DNA of 64,000 bases from Paenibacillus gorillae (lineage in GTDB: Bacteria; Bacillota; Bacilli; Paenibacillales; Paenibacillaceae). The stretch is from the NCBI RefSeq assembly GCF_000513275.1, contig NZ_CBVJ010000095.1, forward strand, positions 117,062 to 181,061. Direction: 5' to 3'. The position numbers and the translations under genes were made by a program. Each line of letters begins with the position of its first letter. Positions within the stretch are counted from its first letter, which is position 1. The notes beneath the pieces were generated by a model. That model saw only the letters and a list, made by a program, of their open reading frames with translations, did no database searches and was not told where the DNA came from. Positions 25,432 through 34,900 of the stretch are shown here, in pieces.

Positions 25432-26949
25432 TTACTTGCTGCCGCCGGCTTGCACCCAGGCGTCCAACTGCTTTTGCTTTTCTTGAATAATCTTATCAAT
25501 ACCTGCAGACTTCAGCTTGTTAATAAAATCAGGAAGCACCTTGTCCGGATCAACGCTTCCCGTCTCCAGCGCAAGCTTGTATTGCGTAATGACGTTCGTG
25601 ACCGCAGCATACTCTGTTTTTACCGGAGCAGCGTCAAAGCTGAATCCGAGCGCTTTGGAATGTGCCGCATTTTTATTAAAGGCATCCATCTTGTTCCAAA
25701 TATCCGCATCTTTACCCTTCATCACGTACGACAAGAACTGGTTGCCGAAGAGCCAGCCAAGCGGCATATTATAGCCTGTTGTCTGTGCAGTTACACCCTC
25801 CGGGTAGTCGATAACATTGTCTTCTCCTGGCACCTTCACATAGTGCTTGCCCTCAATGCCCCAATCGAACAGATTGATAATATCTTTATCTTCATACATC
25901 AGATTGAGGAATTCCATAGCCTTGCCTTCCAGCTTCGTATTGACAGGGATGCCCCACATTGCGCCAGTAACCGTACTTGTTGTCGCGATCGGCGACAGCA
26001 ATTCCTTCGTAACGACCTGAACGCCCGAAGCCTGCGATTCCTGCTCTTCAAAGCCAGGCTTCAGCGCTGCGAAATAAGCAAAGCCTTTGCCGCCTCTCAG
26101 CAATTCGAACGTCGACAGCTTGTTCGTTGCAGAATCCTTCATAATATAGCCTTTCAAATACCAGTCCCGGATACGCTTCAGCTGCTCTTTGTACGTATCG
26201 GTCTCATACAAATTAACAATCTTCAAGCCGTTGTCATAGTCCGGAAGAATACCGATGCCGTCACCAAGACGATCATAGGTCAAATAGTTCTCCAGATACG
26301 TTGCGCCGACTCCGGAAGGAATAAGCGGTGTGAAATCGCCGCCTTCTCCGTCCTTAATCGTCTTGAACGCATGTTCAATATCTTCCATCGTATTCAGCTT
26401 GCTAACATCGATGCTGTACTTGTCTGCCAAATCCTTGCGGAAGGTGATTCCGTAGCTGGTCGCCAGATCACGAATCGTTGGCACAGCATAGATTCCATCC
26501 TTTAACCGCGCAACCTGAAGATAATCGCCAAGAGCTTTAGTGATGCCGCCGCCGTATTTGGAGATCAGCTCATCAATAGGAATCAGCTGGCCTTTAGCTA
26601 CCATACCGCTGTACAAGCTTCCGTTGACGAACATCAAATCCAGCTTCTCATTGCTTGTGAACAGCAGGTTGGTCTGCTGCTGCCATTCCCCTGCACTGAT
26701 TGGCATAAATTTGACCCGCGCTTGAATTTTTTGCTCTGTAATCTTATTCACTGCGTCTTCAACAAGCTGAATGTCCTGCTGTGCCGATGAGACCATCGGG
26801 AAAGCCACTGTCAGCTCCTCAATCTTGCTCTCCGGCGCATTCGAAGCTTGGCCGCCGTTTTTTGTCCCGCCATTGCTGCTTCCGCAGGCTGCCAAAGCCA
26901 TTGAACAGGCAAGCAGCATAACTAACGCTGTAAAACGAACTTTCTTCAT
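25432..26949 (-). CDS. Extracellular solute-binding lipoprotein (LplA type)
   Basis: A 505-residue lipoprotein: signal segment, lipobox LAAC (Cys21) and a Ser/Gly/Asn-rich linker. The mature part is the large family-1 type found with LplBC permeases in Paenibacillaceae (KIEELTVAFPM at the start, then alternating alpha/beta lobes). It captures oligosaccharide outside the cell and delivers it to the permeases at 23404-25234. The gene follows the YesM/YesN pair by 83 bp and probably has its own regulated promoter in that gap, where YesN would bind. GGGGGA precedes the ATG. The exact sugar is unknown; the neighbouring GH3 and GH20 genes suggest a beta-linked oligosaccharide with N-acetylhexosamine. 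Confidence 0.93.
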   Translation of the reverse strand: MKKVRFTALVMLLACSMALAACGSSNGGTKNGGQASNAPESKIEELTVAFPMVSSAQQDIQLVEDAVNKITEQKIQARVKFMPISAGEWQQQTNLLFTSNEKLDLMFVNGSLYSGMVAKGQLIPIDELISKYGGGITKALGDYLQVARLKDGIYAVPTIRDLATSYGITFRKDLADKYSIDVSKLNTMEDIEHAFKTIKDGEGGDFTPLIPSGVGATYLENYLTYDRLGDGIGILPDYDNGLKIVNLYETDTYKEQLKRIRDWYLKGYIMKDSATNKLSTFELLRGGKGFAYFAALKPGFEEQESQASGVQVVTKELLSPIATTSTVTGAMWGIPVNTKLEGKAMEFLNLMYEDKDIINLFDWGIEGKHYVKVPGEDNVIDYPEGVTAQTTGYNMPLGWLFGNQFLSYVMKGKDADIWNKMDAFNKNAAHSKALGFSFDAAPVKTEYAAVTNVITQYKLALETGSVDPDKVLPDFINKLKSAGIDKIIQEKQKQLDAWVQAGGSK

Positions 26950-27032
26950 TGTAATTCCCCCGCCTTTAATTAGGATGCAATAGTAAAGCCTAATCCCATT
27001 GTAGAAAGATCAGGCGTACCTAACTGCTCCAT

Positions 27033-28673
27033 TTACGACCTCTCACTGCCACTTTCCCGACTTTTGGACTTCCTTCTGTCCTGCTGTTCCTGCCGGTACT
27101 CAAGCGGATTCATGTTCATATACTTCTTGAACATTCGGGAGAAGTGCGAGAAATTCCCATAACCGATCTTTGACGCAATTGCGCTGATCGACATGTCTGT
27201 GCTGCCCAGCAGCTCTGCTGCAATGTTAAGCCGATGCTTCAGTACATACTCCGAAATCGAAAGTCCGGTCTGTTTTTTGAAAAGACGTGTTAAATAATCC
27301 GGGTTCAGAAATACGTGGCTGGCAATCTCCTCACGGGAAATGACATCCGACAGATGCTGGTGAATATACGCAATCGCTTTATCTACAACGTTGGGAGAAT
27401 GCTCCACATCGGCTGCGAATGTCATAGAAGTGCTGATCAGATGCTTGAGCCATAGCAGCGCATCGGTTGCCGAACGGGTCGCTCGTGCACTCAATTCCAT
27501 GGAATGGCGATCACCGAACAGCTGATGCGCCTGAATCCCCTTTACTTGGAGTACATAATACACCGTCTGCTGTACATCCTGCAGAAAAGGATTCAGCGAC
27601 TCCGGCGTCAGCTCGCCGGAATGAATTCGCCGCTCGATGTAAGCCTCTGCTTCTGCCAGCACCTTCTCTATTGAGCCTCCTTCGAGCATCGCTGCCCATA
27701 CGGTCATATCCAGCATCGGCTGCTGGGAGGCGAGAGCCGGGACTTGTTCCTGCCCAAGCCGGAACACTTTACTGTCATAAGCAACATTGTTAGCGTCAAG
27801 TGCCAGCAGCCTGCCGTACATAGCCGCCGTCTCATGCCCGCGCACATGATCGCCAATGTAACAGGAAACATCGCAAGCAAAGTAATCGCGGCAAGCTCTA
27901 ATATACGTTTCACTAAGCTCATACAACGAAGCGGATTCGGGCTGAATGTCTTCTCCATTCAGCAGTACTAATAGAAATCCGTCTCCGACAGAGATAACCA
28001 GCCCGCTCTCCGGTCTTGCGACGACCATCTCCTCCGCCGATTTCCTGATTGCATACTCCATAATCTTCACATCGCGTAGTGAATAGGATTTATGCCAGCG
28101 GCGAATATGAATCAGAATCGGCAGAAAGCACATGTCCTCCGAGTAGGGAATATTGCGTTCCTCCGCAACTCTCGCCACCTCGCGCGGATCACTCGGGATC
28201 GACTGCTTCAATATATCGAGCCAGAACCGCTCGATGAGCAGCGGCTGATGCTGCATCCAATACTTTCCGAACTGACTGAATTCATTCAAGCGCCGGTTTT
28301 CATCAATTTTTTGCAAGGCACGCTTTACAACAGCTTCCAAATCAGCATACAGCACCGGCTTCAGCAGGTAGTCAAAGCTGCCCAGTTGAATGGCCTGCTT
28401 GGCATAGTGAAAGTCAGCATGACAGGTCAGGAAGATCGTCTCGGCAGCAGGATGATGCTCCCGTACCCACTCCAGCAGCTGCAATCCGTTGCCTTGCGGC
28501 ATCTCAATGTCGCAGAGCAGAATGTCGATCGGCTCACGGCCAAATATCTCCTTCGCTTGCGAAGCGTTGTATGCCGTGAACACATGAGAGATGCCCAGTT
28601 TCGTCCAGTCAACAGCATGCTTGATTCCTTCTGCGGTAATGAATTCATCGTCTGTTATCAGCAAGCGGCGCAT
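27033..28673 (-). CDS. YesN-type response regulator with AraC DNA-binding domain
   Basis: A 546-residue regulator. The receiver domain has Asp8-Asp9 and phospho-acceptor Asp55 (ILLCDIEMPQG), with Thr and Lys in the conserved places (FLTCHADF, YLLKP). A long central region (about 130-430) follows. The C-terminal AraC double helix-turn-helix (about 440-540) contains the two recognition regions NPDYLTRLFKKQTGLSISEY and IGYGNFSHFSRMFKKYM. It is the partner of the kinase just upstream and overlaps it by 29 bp. It most likely activates the adjacent binding-protein promoter and the downstream transporter/hydrolase genes. Confidence 0.94.
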   Translation of the reverse strand: MRRLLITDDEFITAEGIKHAVDWTKLGISHVFTAYNASQAKEIFGREPIDILLCDIEMPQGNGLQLLEWVREHHPAAETIFLTCHADFHYAKQAIQLGSFDYLLKPVLYADLEAVVKRALQKIDENRRLNEFSQFGKYWMQHQPLLIERFWLDILKQSIPSDPREVARVAEERNIPYSEDMCFLPILIHIRRWHKSYSLRDVKIMEYAIRKSAEEMVVARPESGLVISVGDGFLLVLLNGEDIQPESASLYELSETYIRACRDYFACDVSCYIGDHVRGHETAAMYGRLLALDANNVAYDSKVFRLGQEQVPALASQQPMLDMTVWAAMLEGGSIEKVLAEAEAYIERRIHSGELTPESLNPFLQDVQQTVYYVLQVKGIQAHQLFGDRHSMELSARATRSATDALLWLKHLISTSMTFAADVEHSPNVVDKAIAYIHQHLSDVISREEIASHVFLNPDYLTRLFKKQTGLSISEYVLKHRLNIAAELLGSTDMSISAIASKIGYGNFSHFSRMFKKYMNMNPLEYRQEQQDRRKSKSRESGSERS

Positions 28674-30432
28674 GGGAACTCATCTCCTTTTCTTCCGGTA
28701 CAGGGTTTAATGGCACTGTAATTTCCGTAACTGCACCTTGAGGGTCATCGTTGTAACATTCCAGCCACGCCAGATCTCCATACTGAAGCCGGAGACGCTC
28801 GCGTACGTTCCATAAGCCAATATGCTCGCCATTATCGTCCACAAGCCGTTTTCCTGAACGGACAGCTTCCAGCGCTTCCTCCGAATAGCCTTCGCCATTA
28901 TCACTAATCACAAGGCATACCATCGGCACCTCTGCCAGATCGTCTACATCCGCTTCAATGGAGAGCGTAATCGGCTTATCCGTCTTCAACGCATGTTTAA
29001 TCGAATTTTCAACGACGGTCTGCAGCATAAGAGGCGGAATCGGCGTATTTCCCAAATAATCAGGCACTTGAATATTCACGTTCAAATAATGAGGGAACCG
29101 CAAGCGCTGTATGTTCAAATAATTACGGACATGCGCTAATTCATCCTTAAGCAGTACAAGCGGGTGATTGCTCTGGAACAAATACCGGAAATAATGAACG
29201 AGATGCATCGTCAGCTCTTGAATCAACTCAAATCGTTTGTGCTGGGCCAGTGTGTACAAGATATTTAGTGTATTCATAAAAAAATGCGGATTAATTTGAA
29301 GCTGCAGCTGCTTCAGCTCAACCCTTTGCTTGCTGAGCTGCTCCTCATAAACATGAATTTTCAGCTCCTCAATCTGTGAAACCATCCGGTTAAAGGTTTC
29401 GTTAACGAGACGAAATTCATCTGCAGCCGATCCCGTTTCCATACGAAAATTAAAATTTCCATCTCCGGTTCTCCGCATCGCTGACACGATACGCCAAAGG
29501 GGAAGCAGCAGCACTTTACGCAGCAGCCAGTAGCTTAAAGGAAGCATGAACAGTGCGATCAGCACGACTAGCGAAGCCGCTTTATTCAAGTAAGGCAAGC
29601 TTTGCAGCAGCGTCTTGTCCGACATAACCGCAACAAGAGCCATCTCTCCCCTGCCCGATTTCTCTCCGACTACGAGAAAATCTTTCTTTTCTCCAGATAA
29701 GTAATAGCGGCTAAAATCGTTCTTGAAGTTCAATCCCTTCGCATCCAGCTTCCGTGTTGCGGCGAGCTTCTCCCCTTCCCCATTTACAAGAAGCACCGCG
29801 CCAGACGGTCCGGTTTGAACCGAATCCAGCGGTCCCAGCAGCTTGCTTGCCTTCGACCACGCGCCAATATATAAATTCCCGTCTTTAATAAGACGGAACA
29901 GGTAGGCATCGTCTCCATCCTGAATCGTCCTCCATCCGCTAGTGCGCTGCGAAGGCCGCTCTTCAAGATCGCGTATTGCCGACATAAAGATACCCCGTAA
30001 TTGGGATAGACTCTCGAACGACATAGAGGGCCGGTAGGCGTCCACAACATCATCCTTCACCAATGAATAGACATAAAAACCATCCATAGCAGGATACAGC
30101 GACAGATCAGCACTCAATCGCCTGGATACGCCGCTCTTCGCCAGCATATATTCATCCTCTGTTCTTGGAGCGTTCATCTGCTGGACACTCGTCTCCGCAA
30201 ATGCCAGTCCGGCGATATGCCGTTCAGCTTCGGCAAGCTGTCCGTCAAGGAGATTCATATAGACGGATATCAGGTTCTGATTAGACAATGCTACCTGCTT
30301 GTGTACGACATTGATGCTGTATTGACTGTTAACCAGAAGAAGAACAATAAGCGGAACCGTAACGCCCAGCAGGCCCAGCACAAGCTTGAATCTAAGCGAA
30401 TTCCATGGCAGCTCCAACAGCCTCTTTCGCAT
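28645..30432 (-). CDS. YesM-type sensor histidine kinase
   Basis: A 595-residue membrane kinase: transmembrane helix (about 14-35), extracellular sensor region of about 245 residues, second helix (about 284-305), HAMP, then the His_kinase domain with phospho-acceptor His383 in QINPHFFMNTL and an ATPase domain with the N box ENSIKHAL and G box DNGEGYSEE. The external part is CACHE-like in length and beta pattern. It presumably detects an oligosaccharide directly or through the neighbouring binding protein. GGAGGAG precedes the ATG. It is the first gene of the locus, followed by its response regulator. Confidence 0.94.
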   Translation of the reverse strand: MRKRLLELPWNSLRFKLVLGLLGVTVPLIVLLLVNSQYSINVVHKQVALSNQNLISVYMNLLDGQLAEAERHIAGLAFAETSVQQMNAPRTEDEYMLAKSGVSRRLSADLSLYPAMDGFYVYSLVKDDVVDAYRPSMSFESLSQLRGIFMSAIRDLEERPSQRTSGWRTIQDGDDAYLFRLIKDGNLYIGAWSKASKLLGPLDSVQTGPSGAVLLVNGEGEKLAATRKLDAKGLNFKNDFSRYYLSGEKKDFLVVGEKSGRGEMALVAVMSDKTLLQSLPYLNKAASLVVLIALFMLPLSYWLLRKVLLLPLWRIVSAMRRTGDGNFNFRMETGSAADEFRLVNETFNRMVSQIEELKIHVYEEQLSKQRVELKQLQLQINPHFFMNTLNILYTLAQHKRFELIQELTMHLVHYFRYLFQSNHPLVLLKDELAHVRNYLNIQRLRFPHYLNVNIQVPDYLGNTPIPPLMLQTVVENSIKHALKTDKPITLSIEADVDDLAEVPMVCLVISDNGEGYSEEALEAVRSGKRLVDDNGEHIGLWNVRERLRLQYGDLAWLECYNDDPQGAVTEITVPLNPVPEEKEMSSHAPLADNRR

Positions 30433-30576
30433 TTGTCTCCTCCATTTACCGTTCGTCCGTGTCTATCCGGCGTTAATTTATATAGAATAGCGTTTCTCTC
30501 TTCCATCCGCTACTGACTTTACGACTTATCCTTTGCAGTTTGCCGACCGATTGTCCCCATTCAAAGGAATAGAAAA

Positions 30577-30621
30577 GGATGTCACTTGTGAACTGGTATT
30601 AGCAGTTCATAAGTGACATCC
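30577..30621. terminator. Strong terminator after the SLH-domain gene
   Basis: A 19-bp stem (30577-30595 with 30603-30621) with a single G-U pair and a 7-nt loop. On the minus strand it is followed by TTTTCT. It lies about 70 bp past the stop codon of the SLH part. Confidence 0.88.
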
Positions 30622-30688
30622 CCTTAAAACTCAAACGTTGTGGTCATTGTATCAAATTAAATCGTCAATGAAAAGAAGCCTGCCCGAT

Positions 30689-31969
30689 TCATTTTACAGC
30701 ATTATAAATCCGATAGATCAGTACGGCCGCTTCTGCTCTCGTGGCTATGCCGAGAGGATTGATTCCCTCGCCGGAACCTTGGACAATGCCGCTCTTCACA
30801 AGCGTGGCTGCACTTTGCGCAGCATACGAAGCTACATGGTCCTGATCCTTGAAGACGGCCAAATCGGCTGCCGATCCGCGCTCCAAGCTATGCTCTGCAG
30901 CAGTCATAGCCAGATCAATCATAACCATCATATCCTGTCTCGAGATGGATTGCTCCGGATTGAATTGACCGTTGCCCACACCCGCTACGATGCCCAGCTT
31001 TTTGGCGACAGCTACAGCATTTGCATAATAGGCATCGGATGGAACGTCAGAGAAAGAACCGCCGGATGCTGCATCGCCGCTTAAACCAAGCGCTCTCACG
31101 AGCAGTAAAATGAAATCTGCCCGTTTGACTGGTGCCGCAGGCACATAATGATCCCCCGACACCCCGTTAATAACCCCTTTGGAAGCCATCACTTCGATGG
31201 CCTTCTGGGCCCAGCCATATTCGTTAATGTCATTAAAGCTTTTATGAACATAGCCTACTGCAAAGGTGCCCGCCACTGTCGTCTTGAACGTTACAGTACC
31301 TGTCGCCGGATCATACTTCCCTGTCGGGATAACATGCCGTTTGCCTGCCCCGTCGATTTGCCATACGACGATATGCTCGGCGTCTGCCAGCTCCGCGGCA
31401 GCCGGAACATAGGGAATCGATACGGTAATCGGAGAAGCCAGATTACTCCAAGTTGTAGCAGCCCCATCCACTTGGATGCTAAGCTTCACAGCAGGCCTGC
31501 TGCCGATATCAGACTGTACGGAAGCATCCATGGCCGTTTTATCCGCATTGCTCAAGATTAGCGTCACATGCTGGCTGCCGGACGGCACTTCTCCCTTAAG
31601 CATATCGGAGGTAACCCGAATAGTTCCTGCCTTCGTGACCAGTTCTATGCTTCTGGCAGCTGCTCCAGCGGCAAAAGCTGCTGCCGGCAATTGCACAGCA
31701 TAGCCTTTAGCTCCGGATTTAGCTGGTACTTCAATGCGAATCAGCTTAGATGCATCTGCAGCCTTCTGGAAGGCAGCTGCATCAATGCTCGTTGTTGCCA
31801 GTCCTGCCGCGTCGACAGTTGGCTCTGGCGCTTTTACAGCACCATTTTCGCCCCCAGGTTGCAGGGCCTCCAGAATTGCTGCCATTACCATTACCATTGC
31901 CATTGCCGTTACCCGTTCCCGGACCGCTTGAACCTCCCGGACCGCCGCCGGAATCATTTCCCGCAGCAA
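30689..31969 (-). CDS. SLH-domain C-terminal part of the GH95-like glycosidase, out of frame
   Basis: The open frame holds a beta-sandwich region (about 70-255) and three S-layer homology domains: SFNDINEYGWAQKAIEVM (about 255-305), SFSDVPSDAYYANAVAVA (about 315-365) and VFKDQDHVASYAAQSA (about 375-426). SLH domains bind pyruvylated secondary cell-wall polymer and would fix the enzyme to the cell surface. The frame has no ribosome binding site, no signal peptide, and its first 40 residues (MAMVMVMA) are just the out-of-frame reading of the Gly-Asn linker of the upstream gene. Removing one G from the run at 31851-31855 joins it in frame to 31782-35735. I take both as one gene, broken by a +1 frameshift or sequencing error. 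Confidence 0.85.
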   Translation of the reverse strand: MLREMIPAAVREVQAVRERVTAMAMVMVMAAILEALQPGGENGAVKAPEPTVDAAGLATTSIDAAAFQKAADASKLIRIEVPAKSGAKGYAVQLPAAAFAAGAAARSIELVTKAGTIRVTSDMLKGEVPSGSQHVTLILSNADKTAMDASVQSDIGSRPAVKLSIQVDGAATTWSNLASPITVSIPYVPAAAELADAEHIVVWQIDGAGKRHVIPTGKYDPATGTVTFKTTVAGTFAVGYVHKSFNDINEYGWAQKAIEVMASKGVINGVSGDHYVPAAPVKRADFILLLVRALGLSGDAASGGSFSDVPSDAYYANAVAVAKKLGIVAGVGNGQFNPEQSISRQDMMVMIDLAMTAAEHSLERGSAADLAVFKDQDHVASYAAQSAATLVKSGIVQGSGEGINPLGIATRAEAAVLIYRIYNAVK

Positions 31970-34900
31970 CGATATGATACTTCATGCCCTTCGTCGTATT
32001 GAAGGTATACGTGACTTCTTCGGCATGGTTAGGCGCCGTGCCGGCTGCTGCCGGAATGATGCTGCCGTTTGCGTCTTTCACGACAATTCCGCTCGCCCAA
32101 GGCGAAGCGATCGTAACCGGCTGACCGACTTCACTCGTTAGATCGACATACTCAACGGACTGTGTATCCGCCCGATAGGCAGAGGATACGACGAAGGCTC
32201 CTTTGGCGCGAAGATTTTTAAACTCCGCATCCCTTTCTTTAAGCCAGTTCGGGAATACCTTCATGACGCCCAGATTGCTGAGAAGCATCATGCTGTTAAT
32301 CGCTTCCGTAGCACCGCTTTTCTCGGCACCGTGGAAGTCAGAATCATCTTTGATCGTCAAGTTTTGCTGCATCTGCTCTTCAATCGTCAGCGCGAAATTG
32401 TCGACGATTTCCTGCGCCGGATATCTTACCTTCACCGCATTGGCGAAAATTTTCGGGAAGTTGTTGTACTGGCTCCAAGCGCCATTTTTCCCGCCGCCAA
32501 TCGCTTCATCCACAAACACCGATATCGTATTGTGAGCGACCTGCAAGTCGGTCTCCGGCGAGTAGTAGCCCATTTGATCACCCGGTACAACATTTTCCAT
32601 CGGAAGAATATTGCCATCCCAAGGGATTGGTCTTGCAAGATCCTCCCATTGGTTATTGTTCCAATGCTTCTCCGCCAGCGAGAAGATCGTCTTGCCTGCA
32701 TAATTGGCCGTTGGCTGCGGAGCAAGATTATCGAGTATCGTTTGCCATTGCTGGCGTTTGTCCGCATCGATGTTCAATTTAGAGCTTGCTTTTATCGCGT
32801 GGGACAGCGTGTTTTTGAGTACGGACAGCTCTACCGCCGAGTTTCTGCCCCAAGACCCTTCGTTATACGCGCTATAAAGCACATATTTGCCATTCTCCTT
32901 CTCCAGCCATGCTTCATACAGGGCAAGACATTGCTTCAAGTAATCGTACATGACGGGAAGGAAGCTCTCGTCTTGCGTATAGTCGTAGTACTCAATCAAA
33001 GTATAAGTGCTGAAAATCGCGTCGAGCAGCTGCCCGTAGTAGCTATAGCCTCTCTCCAGCTTCATCCCCCACGGGCCAATGCTTACCGGATAAAGCAAAG
33101 CGTTCGGTATGCCATTCGTTGCATCAATATCGCCCTTGGCAATCTTGGCTTCTACGAAATGACGCACCTGCTCGCCATGCGCGCCTTCGCCGATATTCAG
33201 CAAATGCTCCGTTGAAGCCGCGTTTTTCTCCCCTTCACCAGCGTAATCTAGAATCGCATCAATTGCGGGAAGTCCCATCCACGCCCGGTTGCTGGAGTTA
33301 ACGCCATAGAAGGTAGAAATAAAGTTGTAATTCATATGATAGTCCGAGCTCCACTGCGAGCCGTCTGTCGTATGCCATATGCTGTATAGGCCGGGAGCGA
33401 CCTTATCCTCGCGAATGCTGCTGCCGAGTACATATTGCGCGGCATAATAGTATTTCATCAGCGTGTCCAGCTTCGAATCGGTAGTATCCATGCTAATGTA
33501 AGAGGTTAGCCAGAAGTTTTTCCACCAATCCAGATGCTGGCCGTGCAGCGACTCTATATCGGCCAAACCGGCAATATCGTGAAGCAGGCCAGAAGCTTGA
33601 ACCTCCGGTTCCGCAGCTTGCAGCAGCGTGCCTTCACTATTGTAGGTGCGTCCTCCGCCTCCGACAGCCGTTACAAGATAGACGGTCTGGCCGGGCTCAA
33701 GCGCAAACTCAAACGTGCCTGTTGCCTTATCTGTATCCGAGCTGACAGCAGCGCCATCTGCGCCGATTACTTTCATTGTCATCGCCGCCTTGGAGACGTG
33801 CGCATTCGCATCCCCCTCATCTCTGCTGTCAATTGTCGTCTGGCGGGTGACAGTAGCGCTGCTGCCATCGCTAGTTGCCGTAACCGGAAGCTGGGCATTT
33901 CCAGACTTCGCCCATAACTGAGCTTGCAAAGCAACTGGTGCTGCGCCTTGCGACGTCAATTCGGTAACAATGACGTTCTCCGTTGCCGAAGTCCACGTCT
34001 TCATAGACAGAGGAGCTCCGCCGATCTCCGTCTCAGTCTGTACTTCAGCATCCAGAATGTTCTGGATTTCATGCAGCTTTCCTTCCGGCTTAAAACGATT
34101 TAATCCCGGTGTTTCAAATGCGGACAGCTGCAGAATCGTTGAAGCCGTATCCGCCGTCACCCGAATGTAACGTGCTGTGAAAGAATCAGTCGTTACATCT
34201 ACCAGTTTCTTGCCATTGCTGCTGATTTGCCCTCCGATTGTCTCCCATGTCAGACCGTCCCCGCTTGCTTCCACCTCAATCGATGAAGCATGTCCGAGTC
34301 GGACGACGTACCGGGATAGATCGAAGCTGCCGCCAAGATCATAAACCTTGGAATTTCCTTCCGGTTGCTGCGGCACTTCACCGCCTGTGTCCGGCTCTTC
34401 ATTAAACAATTCGAATTGGCCAATTCGAGCTCTTGGATAGAGCGCCGAATCATCAGTCGTTCCTTGCGTTCCGGTTGTAATGTAAAGCCGGGCATACCTT
34501 GCCGTGACCGGCTCTTCTAGTCTGATGTCCGTCGTGGCGCTTGTGTTGCCTTCCACCCGATAAGCGGTCTGCCACTCTTCGTCCGCCGTATTTCTCGTTT
34601 GCAGCTCGAAGTCCTTCGTATTGTTGGCGGATTGATCCGGCCTTGCCGCTCCGTCATGCTGAACGACGAAACGGTTAAAGGCTTTTGCTTCGCCCAAATC
34701 GACCTCCAGCCACCAAGGCCCAGGCTGACCGTCGCCATAATAGCCGCTAGTCCAGCCTTCATAGCCGGAATTAGGACTCCACGCTCCATTGACCGCCCGG
34801 TCAGGAGTCAGCGTGTAGTGCGATCCGCTTGCCGCAGCCGTTTTGTTCAAAGTGAGAGATGCCGGCTCTTCCGGCTGCTCCGGCGTATTCTGCTGATCAA

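Noticed and set aside
25333..26505. 390-codon plus-strand frame
   Set aside because: It is antisense to the solute-binding protein gene and its terminator and shows arginine- and histidine-rich composition typical of shadow frames.
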